The notes below the pieces were generated by a model. It did not search any database. It was not told the origin of the DNA and saw nothing but the letters and a program-made list of their open reading frames with translations. 40,149 nucleotides of DNA from Streptomyces jumonjinensis (GTDB lineage Bacteria > Actinomycetota > Actinomycetes > Streptomycetales > Streptomycetaceae): positions 1-40,149 of the forward strand of contig NZ_VCLA01000138.1 in NCBI RefSeq assembly GCF_009600885.1, in the 5' to 3' direction. How positions within the stretch are numbered: position 1 is the first letter of the stretch; every line of letters starts with the position of its first letter. The position numbers were made by a program, and so were the translations under genes. Of this stretch, positions 7,360 through 16,290 are shown in pieces.

Positions 7360-7567
7360 ATGGGTGAACGGGCGGGCGGCTGCCCCCGGCGGGCTCCCGG
7401 GGCCCACGGACGGGCGGGTTCGCCCCTGGCGGGCTCCCGGGCGCGGCAGACGGGCGGCTGCCCCGGCCGGACACGGGACGGCCGGCCACGGGCCGACGGG
7501 CAGGCCGTCTCCCCGGTGGGCTCGCGGGTCGGCGGGCCGGTGACTCCCCCGGCGGGCTCATCGGTCA
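7360..7567. repeat. Degenerate GC-rich repeats between the DJ-1 and GlxA-like genes
   Basis: Four imperfect copies of CCCCGGCGGGCTCCCGGG occur near 7384-7403, 7425-7442, 7512-7528 and 7548-7564, interspersed with GACGGGCGG motifs. The last copy abuts the stop codon of the regulator. No gene-like reading frame is supported. The DJ-1 promoter should lie near 7310-7360, but I cannot pick it out. Confidence 0.55.
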
Positions 7568-8527
7568 TCGGGCCGGGGGGCGGAAGCGGAGCCGGTACTC
7601 CGCGGCCGGGATGCCGAGCGCCCGGACGAAGGCGCGGCGCATCGCCTCCGGCGTGCCGTATCCCGCGGCCCGGGAGATCTCCTCGACGCCGTCCGCCGTC
7701 TCCTCCAGCAGCCGTCTGGCGTGCTCCAGCCGTACCCGCTCGGTGTACCGGCCGGGCGTCACCCCGGTCTCGGCGCGGAAGGCGCGCGCGAAGTGCCGGG
7801 GCGAGAGACGGGCCCGGGCGGCCAGCGCCGGGACGGACAGATCGCCGTCCGGGTGCTCCGCGATCCAGCGCTGCACCTCGCGCAGGGGCTCCCGGCGCGC
7901 GGTCTGGGCGGAGAGCTGGGCGCTGAACTGGGCCTGGTTCCCGGGTCTGCGCAGAAAGACCACCAGATGGCGGGCGACGGTCAGGGCGATGTCCCGGCCG
8001 TGGTCCTCCTCCACCAGGGCGAGCGCGAGATCGATGCCCGCGGTCACCCCCGCCGATGTGGCGACCCCGCCGTCGCGGATGAAGATCGGATCGGGGTCGA
8101 CCGTCACCCGGGGGTAGGCACGGGCGAATCCGTCGCAGGCGGCCCAGTGGGTGGTGGCGCGGCGGCCGTCGAGCAGCCCGGCCTCCGCGAGCAGCAGTGC
8201 CCCGGTGCAGACCGAGAAGAGCCGCTCGGCGCGGGGTGCGTTCTCCCGCAGCCAGTCGATCACTCCGGGGTCGGGGTGGTCGGCGCCCTCGCCGCCGGGC
8301 ACGAGCAGGGTGTGCGGCCTCGGGGCGTCGGCGAGCGCGCCGTCCGGCGTCAGGGTGAGCCCGCTGGTGGTGCGCACCGGCTTCCCGTCGAGGCTCGCGG
8401 TGTGCAGGGGATAGGCCGCCGGGTCGCCGGCGGCGTACCCCGCGCCGGAGAAGACCTCGACGGGGCCGGTCACATCGAGACTCTGAACGCCGTCGAAGAG
8501 GACGACGAGCACGGGGCGCTCGGTCAT
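7565..8527 (-). CDS. GlxA-family AraC transcriptional regulator with N-terminal DJ-1/PfpI domain
   Basis: DNA-binding regulator of 320 residues. Residues 1 to ~190 form a DJ-1/PfpI sensor-like domain with the nucleophile elbow SVCTGA (Cys107) intact. Residues ~225-318 form an AraC-type double helix-turn-helix (LSVPALAARARLSPRHFAR ... ISRAAGYGTPEAMRRAF). In this family the DJ-1 domain is thought to bind a small ligand rather than act as an enzyme. The ATG at 8527 is preceded by GAGGAT, which could be a weak ribosome-binding site or a -10. The neighbouring DJ-1 protein (6665-7306) is the obvious regulatory target. It is divergent from tex. Confidence 0.9.
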   Translation of the reverse strand: MTERPVLVVLFDGVQSLDVTGPVEVFSGAGYAAGDPAAYPLHTASLDGKPVRTTSGLTLTPDGALADAPRPHTLLVPGGEGADHPDPGVIDWLRENAPRAERLFSVCTGALLLAEAGLLDGRRATTHWAACDGFARAYPRVTVDPDPIFIRDGGVATSAGVTAGIDLALALVEEDHGRDIALTVARHLVVFLRRPGNQAQFSAQLSAQTARREPLREVQRWIAEHPDGDLSVPALAARARLSPRHFARAFRAETGVTPGRYTERVRLEHARRLLEETADGVEEISRAAGYGTPEAMRRAFVRALGIPAAEYRLRFRPPAR

Positions 8528-8692
8528 ATGACCATCCTCAGCCGGGTGTTCGACGGCCGCAATGACGAATACCCCACCTTTTCCGCCATCCGTTCCCAGG
8601 GACGGTGGCCGGGGCACGCGCGACATCGGCGCCGGGCACCCGGCACAATGCACTCTCAAGCACAGCCAGCAGGGAAGGCGAGTCGGGGAACC
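8528..8692. promoter_or_regulatory. Divergent promoter region between the GlxA-like regulator and tex
   Basis: A 165-bp gap with no gene. A -10-like CACAAT at 8644-8649 could drive tex, giving a leader of about 37 nt. It overlaps an in-frame ATG (8648), an alternative but less likely tex start. Confidence 0.35.
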
Positions 8693-11077
8693 GTGACGAC
8701 GTCCATCGAAGGCAGGATCGCCGAGGAACTCGGCGTACGGGAACGGCAGGTCAGGGCGGCCGTGGAGCTGCTCGACGGCGGATCGACCGTGCCGTTCATC
8801 GCCCGCTACCGCAAAGAGGCGACCGAGATGCTCGACGACGCGCAGCTGCGCACGCTCGAAGAGCGGCTGCGCTATCTGCGGGAGCTGGAGGAACGGCGGA
8901 CCGCGATCCTGGAGTCCGTACGCGAGCAGGGGAAGCTGGACGGCGAGCTGGAGGCGCGGATCCGGGCCGCCGACACCAAGGCGCGGCTGGAGGACATCTA
9001 TCTGCCCTTCAAGCCCAAGCGGCGCACCAAGGCGCAGATCGCGCGGGAGGCCGGGCTCGAACCGCTGGCCGACGGGCTGCTCCGCGATCCGTCGGCACAG
9101 CCGCTCGCCGCCGCCGCGGCCTTCGTCGACCCGGAGCGGTCGGTGGCGGACGCCGCGGCGGCGCTGGAGGGCGCCCGGGCGATTCTCACCGAGCGGTTCT
9201 CCGAGGACGCCGATCTGATCGGCGAGCTCCGGGAGCGGATGTGGACCCGGGGCCGGGTCGCCGCGAAGGTGCGCGAGGGCAAGGAGGAGGCGGGCGCGAA
9301 GTTCGCCGACTACTTCGATTTCGCCGAGCCGTTCACCGCGCTGCCCTCGCACCGGGTCCTCGCCATGCTCCGGGGCGAGAAGGAGGACGTCCTCGATCTG
9401 GCCCTGGAGCCGGAGGAGGCCGCCGAGGGGCCGTCGGTGTACGAGTCCATGGTGGCCCGCCGGTTCGGCGTGGCCGACCGGGGGCGGCCCGGCGACGCAT
9501 GGCTCGCCGACACCGTCCGCTGGGCGTGGCGGACCCGGATCCTGGTGCGGCTCGGACTCGATCTGCGGCTGCGGCTGCGCACGGCGGCGGAGGACGAGGC
9601 GGTACGGGTCTTCGCGGCCAATCTGCGCGATCTGCTGCTCGCCGCGCCGGCGGGGACGCGCGCGACGCTGGGTCTCGACCCCGGTTTCCGTACGGGGGTG
9701 AAGGTGGCCGTCGTGGACGCCACCGGAAAGGTCGTCGCGACCGACACGATCTACCCCCATGTGCCCGCGAACCGGTGGGACGAGTCGCTGGACAGGCTCG
9801 CCCGGCTGGCGGCGGAGCACTCGGTGGATCTGGTCGCGATCGGCAACGGCACGGCGTCACGGGAGACCGACAAGCTGGCCGGGGAGCTCATCTCCCGGCA
9901 TCCGGAGCTGAATCTCACCAAGGTGATGGTGTCGGAGGCCGGGGCGTCGGTGTACTCGGCGTCCGCGTTCGCCTCCCAGGAGCTGCCCGGTCTCGATGTG
10001 TCGCTGCGCGGCGCGGTCTCCATCGCGCGCAGGCTCCAGGATCCGCTCGCCGAGCTGGTGAAGATCGATCCCAAGTCGATCGGGGTGGGTCAGTATCAGC
10101 ACGATCTGTCGGAGGTGAAGCTCTCGCGCTCGCTGGACGCGGTGGTCGAGGACTGTGTGAACGGCGTCGGAGTGGACGTCAACACCGCGTCCGCGCCGCT
10201 GCTGTCACGGGTCTCGGGCATCGGGGCGGGGCTCGCCGAGAACATCGTGGCCCACCGGGACGCCAACGGCCCCTTCCGCTCCCGCAGAGCGCTCAAGGAT
10301 GTGGCGCGGCTCGGCCCGAAGGCGTACGAGCAGTGTGCGGGCTTTCTCCGGATCCGGGGCGGGGACGATCCGCTGGACGCGTCCAGCGTCCACCCGGAGG
10401 CGTATCCCGTGGTGCGGCGCATGGTGAAGTCGTCGGGCGGGGCGGTCGCCTCGCTGGTCGGCAATACCGGGGTGCTGCGGTCGCTGCGGGCCGCTGACTT
10501 CGTGGACGACACCTTCGGTCTGCCGACCGTGACGGACATTCTGCGGGAGCTGGAGAAGCCGGGGCGGGACCCGAGGCCGGCGTTCCGGACGGCGACGTTC
10601 AAGGACGGCGTCGAGAAGATCGGCGATCTGGCCTCCGGGATGGTGCTCGAAGGCGTGGTCACCAATGTGGCGGCCTTCGGGGCGTTCGTGGACATCGGTG
10701 TGCACCAGGACGGTCTGGTCCATGTGTCGGCGATGTCGAAGACCTTCGTCAAGGACCCGCGCGATGTGGTGAAGCCCGGGGATGTGGTGAAGGTGAAGGT
10801 TCTCGACGTCGACATCCCGCGTAAGCGGATCTCGCTGACGCTCCGGCTGGAGGACGAGGCGGCCCCGAAGTCCGGAGGCGGGCAGCGGGCCCCGCGCGAG
10901 CGGAACGAACGGACCGAACGGGGTGAGCGGACCGAACGGACCGAGCGGAGCGGCCGTCCGCAGCAGCGCCGGTCCGCCCCGCGCGGCGGCGAGCGCCAGG
11001 CCCAGCCGCCGGCCAACAGCGCGATGGCCGACGCCCTGCGCCGCGCGGGTCTGACGGGTCAGGACCGCCGCCGCTGA
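8693..11077 (+). CDS. tex: Tex family transcription accessory / RNA-binding protein
   Basis: Cytoplasmic nucleic-acid-binding protein of 794 residues, close to the usual Tex size. Order: N-terminal helical Tex domain (1-~300), a YqgF/RNase H-like fold (TLGLDPGFRTGVKVAVVD from about 324), helix-hairpin-helix motifs (VSGIGAGLAENIVAHR and DVARLGPKAYEQCAGF), and an S1 RNA-binding domain (VLEGVVTNVAAFGAFVDIG, ~648-717). A basic, low-complexity tail of ~75 residues with reiterated Glu-Arg-Thr (RTERGERTERTERS) follows, typical of Streptomyces versions. Tex proteins act in transcription and RNA metabolism, but the exact role is unsettled. I chose the GTG at 8693 because the Tex homology begins there (TTSIEGRIAEELGV); an in-frame ATG at 8648 is possible. 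Confidence 0.93.
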   Translation: MTTSIEGRIAEELGVRERQVRAAVELLDGGSTVPFIARYRKEATEMLDDAQLRTLEERLRYLRELEERRTAILESVREQGKLDGELEARIRAADTKARLEDIYLPFKPKRRTKAQIAREAGLEPLADGLLRDPSAQPLAAAAAFVDPERSVADAAAALEGARAILTERFSEDADLIGELRERMWTRGRVAAKVREGKEEAGAKFADYFDFAEPFTALPSHRVLAMLRGEKEDVLDLALEPEEAAEGPSVYESMVARRFGVADRGRPGDAWLADTVRWAWRTRILVRLGLDLRLRLRTAAEDEAVRVFAANLRDLLLAAPAGTRATLGLDPGFRTGVKVAVVDATGKVVATDTIYPHVPANRWDESLDRLARLAAEHSVDLVAIGNGTASRETDKLAGELISRHPELNLTKVMVSEAGASVYSASAFASQELPGLDVSLRGAVSIARRLQDPLAELVKIDPKSIGVGQYQHDLSEVKLSRSLDAVVEDCVNGVGVDVNTASAPLLSRVSGIGAGLAENIVAHRDANGPFRSRRALKDVARLGPKAYEQCAGFLRIRGGDDPLDASSVHPEAYPVVRRMVKSSGGAVASLVGNTGVLRSLRAADFVDDTFGLPTVTDILRELEKPGRDPRPAFRTATFKDGVEKIGDLASGMVLEGVVTNVAAFGAFVDIGVHQDGLVHVSAMSKTFVKDPRDVVKPGDVVKVKVLDVDIPRKRISLTLRLEDEAAPKSGGGQRAPRERNERTERGERTERTERSGRPQQRRSAPRGGERQAQPPANSAMADALRRAGLTGQDRRR

Positions 11078-11088
11078 GAGTGCCGAGC

Positions 11089-11124
11089 GGCCCCGCCGCC
11101 GGAGTGCGCTCCGGCGGCGGGGCC
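11089..11124. terminator. Strong hairpin terminator after tex
   Basis: A 16-bp perfect stem (GGCCCCGCCGCCGGAG and its complement) with a TGCG loop lies 11 nt after the tex stop, between convergent tex and ABC-F genes. Confidence 0.8.
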
Positions 11125-11126
11125 GG

Positions 11127-11288
11127 TCAGCTCTCGGTGGCCATGCCGCCCACGGAGCCGCTCAGCTCTCGGTGACCTTGCCCCCCACGGAGCCGCTCAG
11201 CTCTCGGTGACCTTGCCCCCCACAGAGCCGCTCAGCTCTCGGTGACCTTGCCCCCCCACAGAGCCGCTCAGCTCTCGGTGACCTTGCC
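11127..11288. repeat. 35-bp tandem repeats duplicating the 3' end of the ABC-F gene
   Basis: Units begin at 11127, 11162, 11197, 11232 and 11268 (period 35, 35, 35, 36). Each opens with TCAGCTCTCGGTGACC, which on the minus strand encodes the last codons and the TGA of the ABC-F gene. The copy at 11268 is the true gene end; the four beyond it are downstream duplicates, and the one next to the tex terminator is the most diverged. Confidence 0.88.
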
Positions 11289-12905
11289 GTCCGCCACCGC
11301 GAAACGGCGGGTCGTACGGACCGCCTCCAGCATCCGGCGGTCGTGCGTCACCAGCAGCAGCGTGCCGGAGTAGGAGTCGAGCGCCGACTCCAGCTGTTCG
11401 ATCGCGGGCAGATCGAGATGGTTGGTGGGCTCGTCCAGCACCAGCAGATTGACGCCACGGCCCTGGAGCAGGGCGAGTGCGGCCCGGGTCCGCTCCCCGG
11501 GCGAGAGCGTGGCCGCCGGGCGCAGCACATGGGCCGCCTTGAGGCCGAATTTGGCCAGCAGGGTCCGTATCTCGGCCGGCTCGGTCTCGGGGACGGCCGC
11601 GCAGAACGCGTCGAGCAGGGTCTCGGGGCCGTGGAACAGCCCCCGGGCCTGGTCGACCTCGCCGACCACGACCCCGGAGCCGAGCACCGCGTCGCCGGAG
11701 TCCAGCGGCAGCCGCCCGAGGACGGCGGCGAGCAGCGTCGACTTGCCGGAGCCGTTGGCGCCGGTGACGGCGATCCGGTCGGCCCAGTCGATCTGGAGCG
11801 AGACGGGCCCGAAGCGGAAGTCGCCGCGCCGGACCTCGGCCTGGCGCAGGGCCGCCACCACCGAGCCGGAGCGCGGGGCGGCGGCGATCTCCATCCGCAG
11901 CTCCCACTCCTTGCGGGGCTCCTCCACCGTCTCCAGGCGTTCGATCATGCGCTGGGTCTGGCGGGCCTTCGCGGCCTGCTTCTCACTGGACTCGCTGCGG
12001 AAGGCCCGGCCGTGCTTGTCGTTGTCCCCCGCCTTGCGGCGGGCGTTCTTGACGCCCTTGTCCATCCACCCCCGCTGCATCCGGGCCCGGCCCTCCAGCG
12101 CGGTCTTCCGGTCCTCGTACTCGTCGTACTCCTCGCGGGCGTGCCGGCGGGCGGTCTCCCGCTCCTCCAGATAGGAGGCGTATCCGCCGCCGTAGAGCGT
12201 GATCCGCTGCTGGGCGAGATCGAGCTCCAGCACCTTGGTGACCGTACGGGTGAGGAATTCGCGGTCGTGGCTGACGACGACCGTGCCCGCGCGCAGCCCG
12301 CGGACGAAGCTCTCCAGCCGGTCCAGACCGTCCAGGTCGAGATCGTTGGTGGGCTCGTCCAGCAGAAAGACGTCGTAGCGGGAGAGCAGCAGCGAGGCGA
12401 GGCCCGCGCGGGCCGCCTGGCCGCCCGAGAGCGCGGTCATCGGCAGATCGAGGCCGATGGTGAGCCCGAGGGTGCTCGCCGTGTCCTCGGCCCGCTCGTC
12501 GAGGTCCGCGCCGCCGAGGGCGAGCCAGCGATCCAGGGCGTCGGCGTAGGCGTCGTCCGCGCCGGGGGCTCCGTCCACCAGCGCCTGGGTCGCCGAGTCC
12601 ATGGCCCGCTGGGCGGCGTCGACTCCGGTACGGCGGGCGAGGAACTCGCGTACGGTCTCGCCGGGCCGCCGGTCCGGCTCCTGCGGGAGATGGCCCACGG
12701 ACGCCTGGGGCGGGGAGAGTCTGAGCTCGCCCCGCTCGGGCGGCTCCAGAGCGGCGAGCAGCCGCAGCAGGGTGGACTTTCCGGCTCCGTTGGCTCCGAC
12801 GAGACCGATGACGTCGCCGGGTGCGACGACGAGATCGAGACCGGTGAAGAGCGAGCGGTCGCCGTGTCCTGCGGCGAGATCCTTGACGACGAGTGTGGCA
12901 GTCAT
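11268..12905 (-). CDS. ABC-F family ATPase (first of two in the window)
   Basis: Cytoplasmic, ribosome-associated-type ABC protein of 545 residues with two nucleotide-binding domains and no membrane segment. First domain: Walker A GANGAGKST (37-45), signature LSGGQ, Walker B VFLLDEPTNDLD. Second: TGANGSGKST, signature LSPGE, LLVLDEPTNHLD. The linker between them is long and charged (RRHAREEYDEYEDRKTALEG ...), as in ABC-F proteins whose P-site tRNA-interacting motif enters the ribosome. It could be a housekeeping translation factor or a resistance protein; the sequence alone does not decide. TAGGAT lies 10 nt before the ATG, giving a near-leaderless transcript. It is divergent from the flavoenzyme gene. 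Its 3' end is tandemly repeated. Confidence 0.9.
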   Translation of the reverse strand: MTATLVVKDLAAGHGDRSLFTGLDLVVAPGDVIGLVGANGAGKSTLLRLLAALEPPERGELRLSPPQASVGHLPQEPDRRPGETVREFLARRTGVDAAQRAMDSATQALVDGAPGADDAYADALDRWLALGGADLDERAEDTASTLGLTIGLDLPMTALSGGQAARAGLASLLLSRYDVFLLDEPTNDLDLDGLDRLESFVRGLRAGTVVVSHDREFLTRTVTKVLELDLAQQRITLYGGGYASYLEERETARRHAREEYDEYEDRKTALEGRARMQRGWMDKGVKNARRKAGDNDKHGRAFRSESSEKQAAKARQTQRMIERLETVEEPRKEWELRMEIAAAPRSGSVVAALRQAEVRRGDFRFGPVSLQIDWADRIAVTGANGSGKSTLLAAVLGRLPLDSGDAVLGSGVVVGEVDQARGLFHGPETLLDAFCAAVPETEPAEIRTLLAKFGLKAAHVLRPAATLSPGERTRAALALLQGRGVNLLVLDEPTNHLDLPAIEQLESALDSYSGTLLLVTHDRRMLEAVRTTRRFAVADGKVTES

Positions 12906-13023
12906 GAGATCGCCGATCCTAGCCCGCCCGCAGTCGGGCCGGAGGCCGCGTACCCGGCGGGCGGGGGCGGGCATCCCCGGCCACCGGCTGCTCCGGCGCC
13001 CCGCACGGCGCCGCGGGTGTCGC

Positions 13024-13038
13024 TACGGTCGCGGTATG
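13024..13038 (+). promoter_or_regulatory. Leaderless -10/start of the D-amino-acid-oxidase-like gene
   Basis: TACGGT at 13024-13029 lies 6 nt before the ATG at 13036. In the opposite direction the ABC-F gene has TAGGAT (complement of 12916-12921). The two divergent promoters share about 130 bp. Confidence 0.4.
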
Positions 13039-13995
13039 AGCGGCGATGTGATCGTGGTGGGGGGCGGGGTCAGCGGACTGGCGACCGCCGTGGTGCTGGC
13101 GGAGCGCGGCCGGAGGGTGCGCGTCTGGACCCGGGAGGAGGTGGACCGTACGACCTCCTCGGTGGCGGGCGGTCTGTGGTGGCCGTACCGGATCGAGCCG
13201 AAGGAGCAGGTCGCCGCGTGGGCGGTGGAGACCCTGCGGGTGTACGAGGAGTTCGCGCGGCAGCCTGAGGAGACGGGTGTGCGGCTGGTCCCGGGAGTGG
13301 CGGCGGACGAGCGGCCGGAGGCGCTGGGGGCGTGGGCGTCCCAGGTCGGGGGGTTGCGCGCGGCGCGCGCCGATGAGCTGCCGCCCGGGCACACGGAGGG
13401 GGTGCGGGCGCGGCTGCCGCTGATCGACATGCCGGCTCACCTCGGCTGGCTGCGGCGGCGGCTGGAGGCGGCGGGCGGCACGGTGGAGCCGCGTACGGTG
13501 CGCTCCCTCGCGGAGCCGGCCGGCTCGGCGCGGACGGTGGTGAACTGCACCGGTCTGGACGCGCGGACCCTGGTGCCGGACCCGGGGGTACGGCCGGTGC
13601 GGGGTCAGCTGGTGCTGGTGGAGAACCCGGGGATCGACGAGTGGTTCGCCGTGGAGGACGAGACGGCCACACGGACCACGTACTTCATGCCGCAGCCGGG
13701 GCGGCTGATCCTGGGAGGCACGGCGGAGGACGGCGACTGGCGCGGGGAGCCCGACCCGGCGACGGCGCGGGAGATCGTGGCCGGCTGCGCCCTGATCCGT
13801 CCCGAGATCGCGGGGGCCCGGATCCTGGGCCACCGGGTCGGTCTGCGCCCATCCCGCCCGGCCGGGGTGCGCATCGAGTCCGAGCGGCGGCCGGACGGGG
13901 GCCTGCTGGTCCACAACTACGGTCACGGCGGTGCGGGCGTGACGGTGGCGTGGGGGTGCGCGAGGGCGGCGGCGGCCCTGGTGACCGAGGGCTGA
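13036..13995 (+). CDS. FAD-dependent D-amino-acid-oxidase-like oxidoreductase
   Basis: Flavoprotein of 319 residues in the DAO/glycine-oxidase superfamily. It would oxidise the C-N bond of an amino acid to an imino acid with release of H2O2. The FAD-binding Rossmann motif is GGGVSGLATA (residues 9-18). The substrate-carboxylate arginine region is HRVGLRPSR, and the C-terminal NYGHGGAGVTVAWG is the second FAD signature typical of D-amino acid oxidases. There is no signal peptide, so it is cytoplasmic. The length is slightly short of the eukaryotic enzyme but normal for actinobacteria. It has a probable leaderless start and no amino-acid operon around it. Substrate preference is not predictable from this alone. 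Confidence 0.88.
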   Translation: MSGDVIVVGGGVSGLATAVVLAERGRRVRVWTREEVDRTTSSVAGGLWWPYRIEPKEQVAAWAVETLRVYEEFARQPEETGVRLVPGVAADERPEALGAWASQVGGLRAARADELPPGHTEGVRARLPLIDMPAHLGWLRRRLEAAGGTVEPRTVRSLAEPAGSARTVVNCTGLDARTLVPDPGVRPVRGQLVLVENPGIDEWFAVEDETATRTTYFMPQPGRLILGGTAEDGDWRGEPDPATAREIVAGCALIRPEIAGARILGHRVGLRPSRPAGVRIESERRPDGGLLVHNYGHGGAGVTVAWGCARAAAALVTEG

Positions 13996-14026
13996 CCGGG
14001 CACGCCCCCGGGGCGATCCGGGCGGG

Positions 14027-14098
14027 CGATCCGGCGGCCCGGCGGCCAGACGATCCGGCGATCCGGCGGCCAGACGATCCGGCATCCCGGCGGTCCGT
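14027..14098. repeat. Three 24-bp tandem repeats between convergent genes
   Basis: Units at 14027-14050, 14051-14074 and 14075-14098 each start CGATCCGGC and continue with GGC-rich sequence. They lie between the 3' end of the flavoenzyme gene and the 3' end of the small membrane protein gene. Confidence 0.75.
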
Positions 14099-14120
14099 CC
14101 GGCATCCCGCCGGGCCGGCG

Positions 14121-14348
14121 TCAGGGCAGACGCGGCGGCGGATTCACCTCGTCCCGGGGCGAGGGCCGTCGCACCCGGCCGGGGCGCGGCCGTGAGCTGT
14201 GTTCGAGCCGCGACAGAAACCAGCAGCTCGCCAGGAAGAGGACGAAGGCCACCGCGATCAGCAGAAAGAGCCAGACCTTCGGGGCGAAGAGGGTGACGGC
14301 GAGGGCGGCGGCGGCCACACCGGCGGCTGCTTTCCAGCGGAACGACAT
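14121..14348 (-). CDS. Small hypothetical membrane protein
   Basis: I do not recognise this 75-residue protein. Two hydrophobic stretches are visible (AAAGVAAAALAVTLFAP about 7-23; WLFLLIAVAFVLFLASCWFL about 26-45), followed by a basic Arg/Pro-rich tail (SRPRPGRVRRPSPRDE), so it is probably a membrane-anchored protein with a cytoplasmic tail. GGGGAG 5 nt before the ATG, and codon use like its neighbours, support it as a real gene. It lies 94 bp downstream of the BCCT transporter on the same strand and may be cotranscribed with it. Confidence 0.7.
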   Translation of the reverse strand: MSFRWKAAAGVAAAALAVTLFAPKVWLFLLIAVAFVLFLASCWFLSRLEHSSRPRPGRVRRPSPRDEVNPPPRLP

Positions 14349-14442
14349 CCGGGGCTCCCCTCGAAGATCTCTTGTTCATCTGTTCGACGCCACGACGGGG
14401 CCCGTCGGTTGCACCCCGCGCGGACCTCCCGCCGGCGCCCCG

Positions 14443-16206
14443 CTACTTCGGCTCCACGGGGTCCCGTCCGTCCCCCGGCCCCGCCCCGGGTCCCGTTCCC
14501 GGCCCGATGCGGATCTCGAAGTCGCCGTCGTACTTCTCATGGCCCGCGATCACGGCCGACTCCACCACCTCCGCGCCCATCTCCCCGCGCACGATGAGCG
14601 GGTCATGGCGCAGATCGCGCATCAGCGCCACGCACATGCCCACCATCACGACCACGAACGGCGCGGCCACCAGAATCGTCAGATTCTGCAGTCCCGCCAG
14701 CGCGTCGCCCGTCCCGTTCCCGATCAGCAGCATGATCGCCGCGACCGCGCCGGTCACCACGCCCCAGAACACGACCACCGGCCGGGACGGCTCGAAGGTG
14801 CCCTTCTGGGAGAGCGTGCCCATCACCACCGAGGCCGCGTCGGCCCCGGAGACGAAGAAGATGCCCACCAGGACCATCACCAGCAGGCTCATCACCGTGG
14901 GGATCGGATACTGCTGGAGCACCGCGAAGAGCTGCCCCTCCGGGGTGGACTCCTCGCCGAGCCTCTTGCTCTCCTGGAGCTTCATCGCCGTACCGCCGAA
15001 GACCGCGAACCAGACCAGGCTGACCGTGCTCGGCACCAGGATGACCCCGCCGACGAACTGACGGATCGTCCGCCCGCGGCTGATGCGCGCGATGAACATG
15101 CCGACGAACGGCGTCCAGGAGATCCACCACGCCCAGTAGAAGACCGTCCAGCTGCCCAGCCACTTGGCCACGCCCTCGCCGCCCGCCGCCTCCGTGCGCC
15201 CCGCCAGCTGCGGCAGTTCGCCGAAGTAGGCGGCGATCGAGGTGGGCAGCAGATCCAGCACGATGATGGTGGGGCCCACGATGAAGACGAACAGCGCCAG
15301 CACCAGCGCCAGCACCATATTGGTGTTGGACAGCCACTGGATGCCCTTCTCGACCCCGGAGACGGCGGACACCACGAACCCCACTGTCAGCACCGCGATG
15401 ATCCCGACGAGCAGCCCGGTGCCCGCCGTCTCCAGCCAGCCCAGCTCTTTGAAGCCGCTGCTGATCTGGAGCGCGCCGAGGCCGAGGGAGGCGGCGGAGC
15501 CGAAGAGCGTGGCGAAGATCGCCAGAATGTCGATGAGGCGGCCCGCGCCGCCGTGTGCGTGCCGCTCTCCGATCAGCGGCTCGAAGACGGCGCTGATGGT
15601 CTGCCGCCGGCGGCGGCGGAAGGTGCTGTAGGCGATGGCCAGCCCCACCACCGCGTAGATCCCCCAGGGATGCAGGGTCCAGTGGAAGAGGGTGGTGGCC
15701 ATGGCGGTCTGCATCGCCTCGGCCGAGTCCTCGGGGTGGGTGCCGGGCGGCGGGGAGATGTAGTGGGCGAGCGGCTCGCTCACCCCGTAGAACATCAGGC
15801 CGATGCCCATGCCCGCGCTGAACATCATCGCCACCCAGGAGACCGTGCGGAACTCCGGTCCCTCCCCCACGCCGCCGAGCGGGATCCGGCCGTAGCGGCT
15901 GATGGCCAGCCAGAGGGCGAACACCACGAACCCGGACGCACCGAGCACGAAGGCCCAGCCGCCGTTCTTGATCAGCGCGCTGAGCATCGTGCTGGAGATG
16001 GACTCCAGCGTCTCGGTGGCGAGCGCGCCCCAGACCACGAAGGCGAGGGTGAGCACGGCGGTGACGCCGAAGACCACACGGTCCGTCGAGGGGTGCTCGC
16101 TCTCCTGGGGGTGACCGGGGAGATCGGCCGCCGTGGGCCGCTCTCCCCGGTCATCCGGACCTTGGTCGCCCGGGCCTTGGTCGTACGGACCTTGTTGATG
16201 CGACAC
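14443..16206 (-). CDS. BCCT family transporter (betaine/choline/carnitine type)
   Basis: Secondary transporter of the cytoplasmic membrane, about 587 residues, importing quaternary-ammonium osmolytes such as glycine betaine or choline. Twelve hydrophobic segments are apparent. The TM3 motif GMGIGLMFYGVSEP is of the glycine-rich type seen in sodium-coupled BetP-like members. The family tryptophan signature FYWAWWISWTPFVGMFIAR follows in the TM8 region. The N-terminus carries repeated Asp-Gln-Gly-Pro, and the C-terminus is acidic then Pro-rich; such tails sense osmotic stress in BetP. GTG at 16215 abuts AAAGG too closely; the GTG at 16206 has it 8 nt upstream, so I use 16206. It lies downstream of the peptidase pair's opposite end, with no choline-oxidation genes nearby. 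Confidence 0.9.
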   Translation of the reverse strand: MSHQQGPYDQGPGDQGPDDRGERPTAADLPGHPQESEHPSTDRVVFGVTAVLTLAFVVWGALATETLESISSTMLSALIKNGGWAFVLGASGFVVFALWLAISRYGRIPLGGVGEGPEFRTVSWVAMMFSAGMGIGLMFYGVSEPLAHYISPPPGTHPEDSAEAMQTAMATTLFHWTLHPWGIYAVVGLAIAYSTFRRRRRQTISAVFEPLIGERHAHGGAGRLIDILAIFATLFGSAASLGLGALQISSGFKELGWLETAGTGLLVGIIAVLTVGFVVSAVSGVEKGIQWLSNTNMVLALVLALFVFIVGPTIIVLDLLPTSIAAYFGELPQLAGRTEAAGGEGVAKWLGSWTVFYWAWWISWTPFVGMFIARISRGRTIRQFVGGVILVPSTVSLVWFAVFGGTAMKLQESKRLGEESTPEGQLFAVLQQYPIPTVMSLLVMVLVGIFFVSGADAASVVMGTLSQKGTFEPSRPVVVFWGVVTGAVAAIMLLIGNGTGDALAGLQNLTILVAAPFVVVMVGMCVALMRDLRHDPLIVRGEMGAEVVESAVIAGHEKYDGDFEIRIGPGTGPGAGPGDGRDPVEPK

Positions 16207-16290
16207 GAGTGGCACCTTTCAGGTTTTGCACGGAAACATCGGCTTTGTGCTTCCGCTACCCCCTACCACAGGTGACGCGTCTGTCCGTGA

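Noticed and set aside
8528..9820. Large upstream extension of the GlxA-like regulator antisense to tex
   Set aside because: The DJ-1 domain begins at the ATG at 8527; the extension is the shadow of tex codons.
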